Assembly: GCF_001634285.1 (NCBI RefSeq)
Contig: NZ_CP015438.1
Location: forward strand, 1,128,001 to 1,192,000
Reading direction: 5' to 3'
DNA: 64,000 nt
DNA from: Anoxybacillus amylolyticus
GTDB lineage: Bacteria > Bacillota > Bacilli > Bacillales > Anoxybacillaceae
Position 1 is the stretch's first letter; every line of letters begins with the position of its first letter. A program made the translations under genes and the position numbers. Positions 60,739 through 64,000 of this stretch are shown here, piece after piece. A model generated the notes under the pieces. It was not told the origin of the DNA. It was given only the letters and a program-made list of their open reading frames with translations, and did not search any database.

Positions 60739-62004
60739 ATGAAAAAATGGTTGGCTATTAGTATGTCGACTATGTTATTTGGAAGCGCTTTAGCAGGTTG
60801 CAGCAGCGGAGGTGAAAAAACGACAGAAAAAGAAACAGGAGGGAAAAAAGAAGAAAAAGTAGAAGTGACGCTTGCTGGTTGGGGAGGAAATCCGACAGAA
60901 CAAAAGCTATTGCAACAAACATTAGATGAGTTTCAAAACAAATACCCGAACATTAAAGTAAAATATGAAGTCATTTCTGACCAATATATGGATGTCATTA
61001 AAACACGGCTAGTTGGTGGGGAAGGACCAGATGTATTTTATCTCGATGCGTTTGAAGCGCCGGCATTAATTAAAACAGGAGCGCTTGAGCCGCTAGACAA
61101 ATATGTTACAGATGATTTTGATATCAATGATTTTGAAAAACCACTGCTTGATGCGTTTAAAGGAGAAGATGGAAAAATTTACGGATTCCCGAAAGACTAT
61201 TCGACACTCGCGCTTTTCTATAATAAAAAAATGTTTCAAGAAGCAGGGGTAGAAGTACCGAAAACATGGGATGAATTACGGGAAGTAGCGAAAAAACTAA
61301 CGAAAGGCACACAAGTATATGGCTTCGGGGTGGCGCCAGAATTAGCGCGCTTATACTACATTGCGGAATCAAAAGGTGGGAAAGTAGTTACAGATAACAA
61401 AGCAAGTTTTGCTGATCCGAAAGTAGTCGAAGCGCTTCAACCGATCGTTGATATGCATTTGAAAGATAAATCAGCTGCTCAGCCGAGCGAAGTTGGTGCA
61501 AACTGGGGCGGTGAAATGTTCGGGCAAGGAAAAGCGGCCATGGTCATTGAAGGGAACTGGGCAATCCCGTTCTTAAAAGATACGTTCCCGAATTTAGAAT
61601 ACGGAACAGCAGAAATCCCAACAATCAATGGAAAAAAAGCAACGATGGCATATACTGTTGCATATGTGATGAACAAAAATTCACAGAAGAAGGAAGCTGC
61701 TTGGAAATTGCTCTCGTTCTTAACTGGAAAAGAGGGAATGAAGATTTGGACGAGCAAAGGATTGGCGTTACCGACGCGCAAATCGGTAGCAGCTGAGTTA
61801 GGATTTGATAAAGATCCGTTGCGCGGTCCGATTGTTGCTGGTGCTTCTTATGCAACGGTATGGCAAAACGGGACGAACTTGCCAATTATTACAAATAACT
61901 TTAACAACCAATTTGTCAGCGCCTTTTTAGGACAGCGTCCACTAGCAGATGCATTGAAAGAAGCACAAGAAACAGCGAACAAAGAAATTGAAGGGAATAA
62001 ATAA
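60739..62004 (+). CDS. Sugar ABC transporter solute-binding lipoprotein (MalE-like)
   Basis: A 421-residue extracellular lipoprotein with lipobox LAGC at residues 17-20, then a Lys/Glu/Gly linker and a family-1 binding protein (VTLAGWGGNPTEQKLLQQTL, GGEGPDVFYLDAFEAPALIK, GEMFGQGKAAMVIEGNW). Likely ligand is an alpha-glucan oligosaccharide because of the debranching enzyme ahead. ATG 60739 follows AAGGGGAGA. The permeases follow after 340 bases holding a hairpin and repeat A. Confidence 0.9.
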   Translation: MKKWLAISMSTMLFGSALAGCSSGGEKTTEKETGGKKEEKVEVTLAGWGGNPTEQKLLQQTLDEFQNKYPNIKVKYEVISDQYMDVIKTRLVGGEGPDVFYLDAFEAPALIKTGALEPLDKYVTDDFDINDFEKPLLDAFKGEDGKIYGFPKDYSTLALFYNKKMFQEAGVEVPKTWDELREVAKKLTKGTQVYGFGVAPELARLYYIAESKGGKVVTDNKASFADPKVVEALQPIVDMHLKDKSAAQPSEVGANWGGEMFGQGKAAMVIEGNWAIPFLKDTFPNLEYGTAEIPTINGKKATMAYTVAYVMNKNSQKKEAAWKLLSFLTGKEGMKIWTSKGLALPTRKSVAAELGFDKDPLRGPIVAGASYATVWQNGTNLPIITNNFNNQFVSAFLGQRPLADALKEAQETANKEIEGNK

Positions 62005-62011
62005 TGACAGC

Positions 62012-62040
62012 GCTGATAGAAGAATTCTCCTTCTATCAGC
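62012..62040 (+). terminator. Hairpin directly after the binding-protein gene
   Basis: Perfect 11-bp stem GCTGATAGAAG (62012-62022) with CTTCTATCAGC (62030-62040) followed by TTTAGC. The short T-run suggests a partial terminator or an mRNA 3'-end stabiliser. Confidence 0.6.
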
Positions 62041-62068
62041 TTTAGCATTAAGCGGTTCCCTCCTTTCT

Positions 62069-62280
62069 ATATAAATGAACATTGGAGGGTTAACATTTTG
62101 CGACTGTCGGGAGACCGAACAACACCGCTGGGGCTGACCCAAAACGCGAATGCGTTTTGGTCAGCCTCAGGCGGCTCGTTGTTCGGTTCTCTGTCACGCG
62201 AACGCGTGACAGAGGCAGGACTTTGGCTCACCTCCGACAGTCGAAAAAATAAGTGAAACTCCTCAGTTGCATGTATATAG
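62069..62280 (+). repeat. Repeat family A, copy 4, between malE- and malF-like genes
   Basis: 212 bp. Ends TATATAAATGAACATT ... GTTGCATGTATATA. Closing stem CGACTGTCGG/CCGACAGTCG. Arm 1 keeps ACCGAACAAC-A-CCGC / GCGG-CTC-GTTGTTCGGT, but its tip is a different stem: GGCTGACCCAAAACGC with GCGTTTTGGTCAGCC. Arm 2 TCTGTCACGCG/CGCGTGACAGA; arm 3 is weak. Same strand as the operon. Confidence 0.92.
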
Positions 62281-62343
62281 TAAATAGGATGCTAGGAAGA
62301 GGGGAAAAGCTTAATGGAATCCCTTATGAGGAGAGGAATGAGG

Positions 62344-63231
62344 ATGAAGAAAAAAGCTTGGCGCGAAGCAGGAACTGGATATTTACTGTTGGCTCCGACG
62401 TTATTTGTACTGCTTTTGTTTATTATTGGTCCGATTGTGTTTGCCGTTTTTTTAGCGTTTCATAAAGTGCAATTGCTTGGAACGTCTACATTTGAATTTG
62501 TTGGGTTTGATAATTTCAAACGAATGGCAGGGGATTTGCGAGCAAAAATTGCTTTATGGAATACGGTGAAATACGTCGTCATCGTCGTTCCTTGTCAGAC
62601 GATGCTCGCGCTTGTGTTAGCGGCGACGCTAAATGCGGGATTGAAAGGACAAAAATTTTTCCGTATCGTCTACTTTTTGCCAACGCTTACGTCTTCAGCG
62701 GTACTAACATTGATTTTTATGTGGATGTATAACCAAAATGGATTAATAAACCATTTATTCCATGCTATTGGGTTGCCAACGTATAATTGGCTCGGTGACC
62801 CAAAAGTAGCATTGAACGCGATTATGATGATGAATATTTGGTCAACCGCTCCATTTTTCATGGTCATTTATTTAGCGGCATTACAAGATATTCCTGATTC
62901 GCTTTATGAAGCCGCTGAATTGGATGGGGCAAGTGCCATCCAAAAATTTTGGTATGTCACGGTTCCTTATTTACGACCAGTTACATCATTTGTTGTCATT
63001 ATGGGATTGATTGGGACGTTCCAACTATTTGACCAGTCCTACATTTTTTCCGCTGGTTCTGGGGGTCCAAACAATTCAACATTAACCGTCGTATTGCTCA
63101 TTTATCAGTATGCGTTTAAAACGTTAGGAACGATGGGATATGCAGCTGCATTAGCTTTTGTATTAGCAATTATTATTTTAATCGCGACATTAGTGCAACG
63201 GAGATTTTCGAAAGAAGAGTCTCTTTATTAA
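62344..63231 (+). CDS. Sugar ABC transporter permease (MalF/LacF-like)
   Basis: A 295-residue permease with six membrane segments; EAA loop SLYEAAELDGASAIQKFWYV then TVPYLRP, and LVLAATLNAGLKGQKFFRIV. ATG 62344 is preferred (GGAGAGG seven bases ahead; start MKKKAWREAGTGYLLLAPTL), with 62314 as an alternative. It pairs with the permease at 63246. The dedicated ATPase is not in the window; a shared MsmX-type ATPase is likely. Confidence 0.9.
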   Translation: MKKKAWREAGTGYLLLAPTLFVLLLFIIGPIVFAVFLAFHKVQLLGTSTFEFVGFDNFKRMAGDLRAKIALWNTVKYVVIVVPCQTMLALVLAATLNAGLKGQKFFRIVYFLPTLTSSAVLTLIFMWMYNQNGLINHLFHAIGLPTYNWLGDPKVALNAIMMMNIWSTAPFFMVIYLAALQDIPDSLYEAAELDGASAIQKFWYVTVPYLRPVTSFVVIMGLIGTFQLFDQSYIFSAGSGGPNNSTLTVVLLIYQYAFKTLGTMGYAAALAFVLAIIILIATLVQRRFSKEESLY

Positions 63232-63245
63232 GGAGATGAAGATCG

Positions 63246-64000
63246 ATGAAGAAAAAACTAGGCATTGGCAAGGCGTTTTTGTATACTATTCTCGTTCTTT
63301 ATGCTATCGTGACGATGATTCCATTTTTATGGGCATTGTCTTCTTCTTTTAAAACGCTTGAAGAAATTGTAAGTGGCACCATTTCGTTTATTCCAAAGCA
63401 TTTTACGCTTGATAACTATAAACAAATTTTTATAGAACAACAAATGTTTCCGCGTTGGTTGTTCAATAGTGTCATTATCGCAGTAACGGTAACGTTGCTT
63501 AACTTATTGTTTAATTCGATGGCTGGATATGCGCTTGCACGCTTGCAGTTTCCAGGGAAAAAATCGATATTTATTATTATCTTGGCTGTGCTCATGATTC
63601 CAGCACAAGTGACGATGATCCCAAACTATTTAATTTTAAAACAGCTCGGCTGGCTTAACTCCTATCAAGGAATGATTGTGCCGACAATGATTAATGCAAC
63701 GTTTATTTTTATGATGCGTCAATTTTTCATTAATTTTCCAAAAGAATTAGAAGAGGCAGCTGCCTTGGATGGATTGAGTCGAATTGGAACATTTTTTCGA
63801 ATTGTATTACCGCTTGCTCGTCCCGCATTAGCAGCACAAGCGATTTTTGTTTTCATGGGGTCATGGAATGATTTTATGCGACCGCTGATCGTTCTTTCCG
63901 ATCCAGAACTGTTTACATTACCGCTTGGGTTGAACAGTTTTAAAGGGCAATATATTAGCTACTGGAACTATATTATGGCGGCATCAATGGTGTTTACATT
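63246..64000 (+). CDS. Sugar ABC transporter permease (MalG/LacG-like), cut by window end
   Basis: The first 251 residues are visible: MKKKLGIGKAFLYTILVLYA, MIPFLWALSSSFKTLEEIVS, NSMAGYALARLQFPGKK and the EAA loop ELEEAAALDGLSRIGTFFRI. ATG 63246 follows AAGGAGATG, 14 bases after the first permease. Usual length is about 275, so only about 25 residues are missing. Confidence 0.9.
   Translation, partial: MKKKLGIGKAFLYTILVLYAIVTMIPFLWALSSSFKTLEEIVSGTISFIPKHFTLDNYKQIFIEQQMFPRWLFNSVIIAVTVTLLNLLFNSMAGYALARLQFPGKKSIFIIILAVLMIPAQVTMIPNYLILKQLGWLNSYQGMIVPTMINATFIFMMRQFFINFPKELEEAAALDGLSRIGTFFRIVLPLARPALAAQAIFVFMGSWNDFMRPLIVLSDPELFTLPLGLNSFKGQYISYWNYIMAASMVFT

Overview
The window looks like chromosomal DNA of an endospore-forming, probably thermophilic Bacillaceae of the Anoxybacillus/Geobacillus type. 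Reasons: many late-sporulation genes with sigma-K and sigma-G promoter motifs, the Bacillus subtilis gene order yjcA ... spoVIF-yjcD-yjcF-yjcG-yjcH-metI-metC, strong AGGAGG ribosome sites and frequent GTG/TTG starts. No sequence search was run; every name rests on reading the proteins and motifs.

Layout. (1) 1-10 kb: the 5' part of a UDP-glucose dehydrogenase gene, then a late-sporulation block: yjcA, coiled-coil and cysteine-rich coat-like genes, small sigma-K genes, and an eight-gene spoVA operon (DUF1657, YhcN/YlaJ lipoprotein, spoVAC, spoVAD, spoVAEb, DUF1657, DUF421-DUF1657, acidic small protein). This operon has the same order as the spoVA2mob operon linked to high spore heat resistance. 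It is followed by yjcZ and spoVIF. (2) 10-18 kb: helicase yjcD, yjcF-yjcG-yjcH, an S-box-controlled metI-metC operon, an HD hydrolase, an MntA-HepT toxin-antitoxin pair and a tRNA-Val. (3) 18.5-25.5 kb: a class I ribonucleotide reductase operon under paired NrdR boxes and an adenosylcobalamin riboswitch, then divergent molybdate transport genes. (4) 25.5-37.4 kb: ansR/ansA with a broken ansB, a TudS-like protein, a LysR regulator, an ACT-domain malic enzyme, two HD-GYP proteins (one with globin sensors) and a decayed Uma2-type gene. (5) 37.8-48.4 kb: a split ThrE exporter, an operon matching the N-succinyl-amino-acid racemase pathway, two nearly identical amino acid permeases flanking an acetate-permease-type pair, ferritin and an alpha/beta SASP. 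(6) 48.5-57 kb: a chemotaxis receptor, a PhoP-box-controlled pst operon lacking pstB, and an IS110-family element. (7) 57.4-64 kb: a LacI-type regulator with four operators, a glycogen-debranching-type enzyme and a sugar ABC transporter (malE-, malF- and malG-like, the last one cut by the window end).

The main feature not explained by ordinary genes is a family of roughly 190-210 bp repeats (called A here). They have long AT-rich terminal inverted repeats, a GACTGTC/GACAGTC closing stem and three internal hairpins whose stems stay paired although their sequences differ. Four intact or nearly intact copies, one interrupted copy and two decayed ones occur in 64 kb. One copy lies between the malE- and malF-like genes, and one has been entered by a second structured repeat (B), which shows B has moved.
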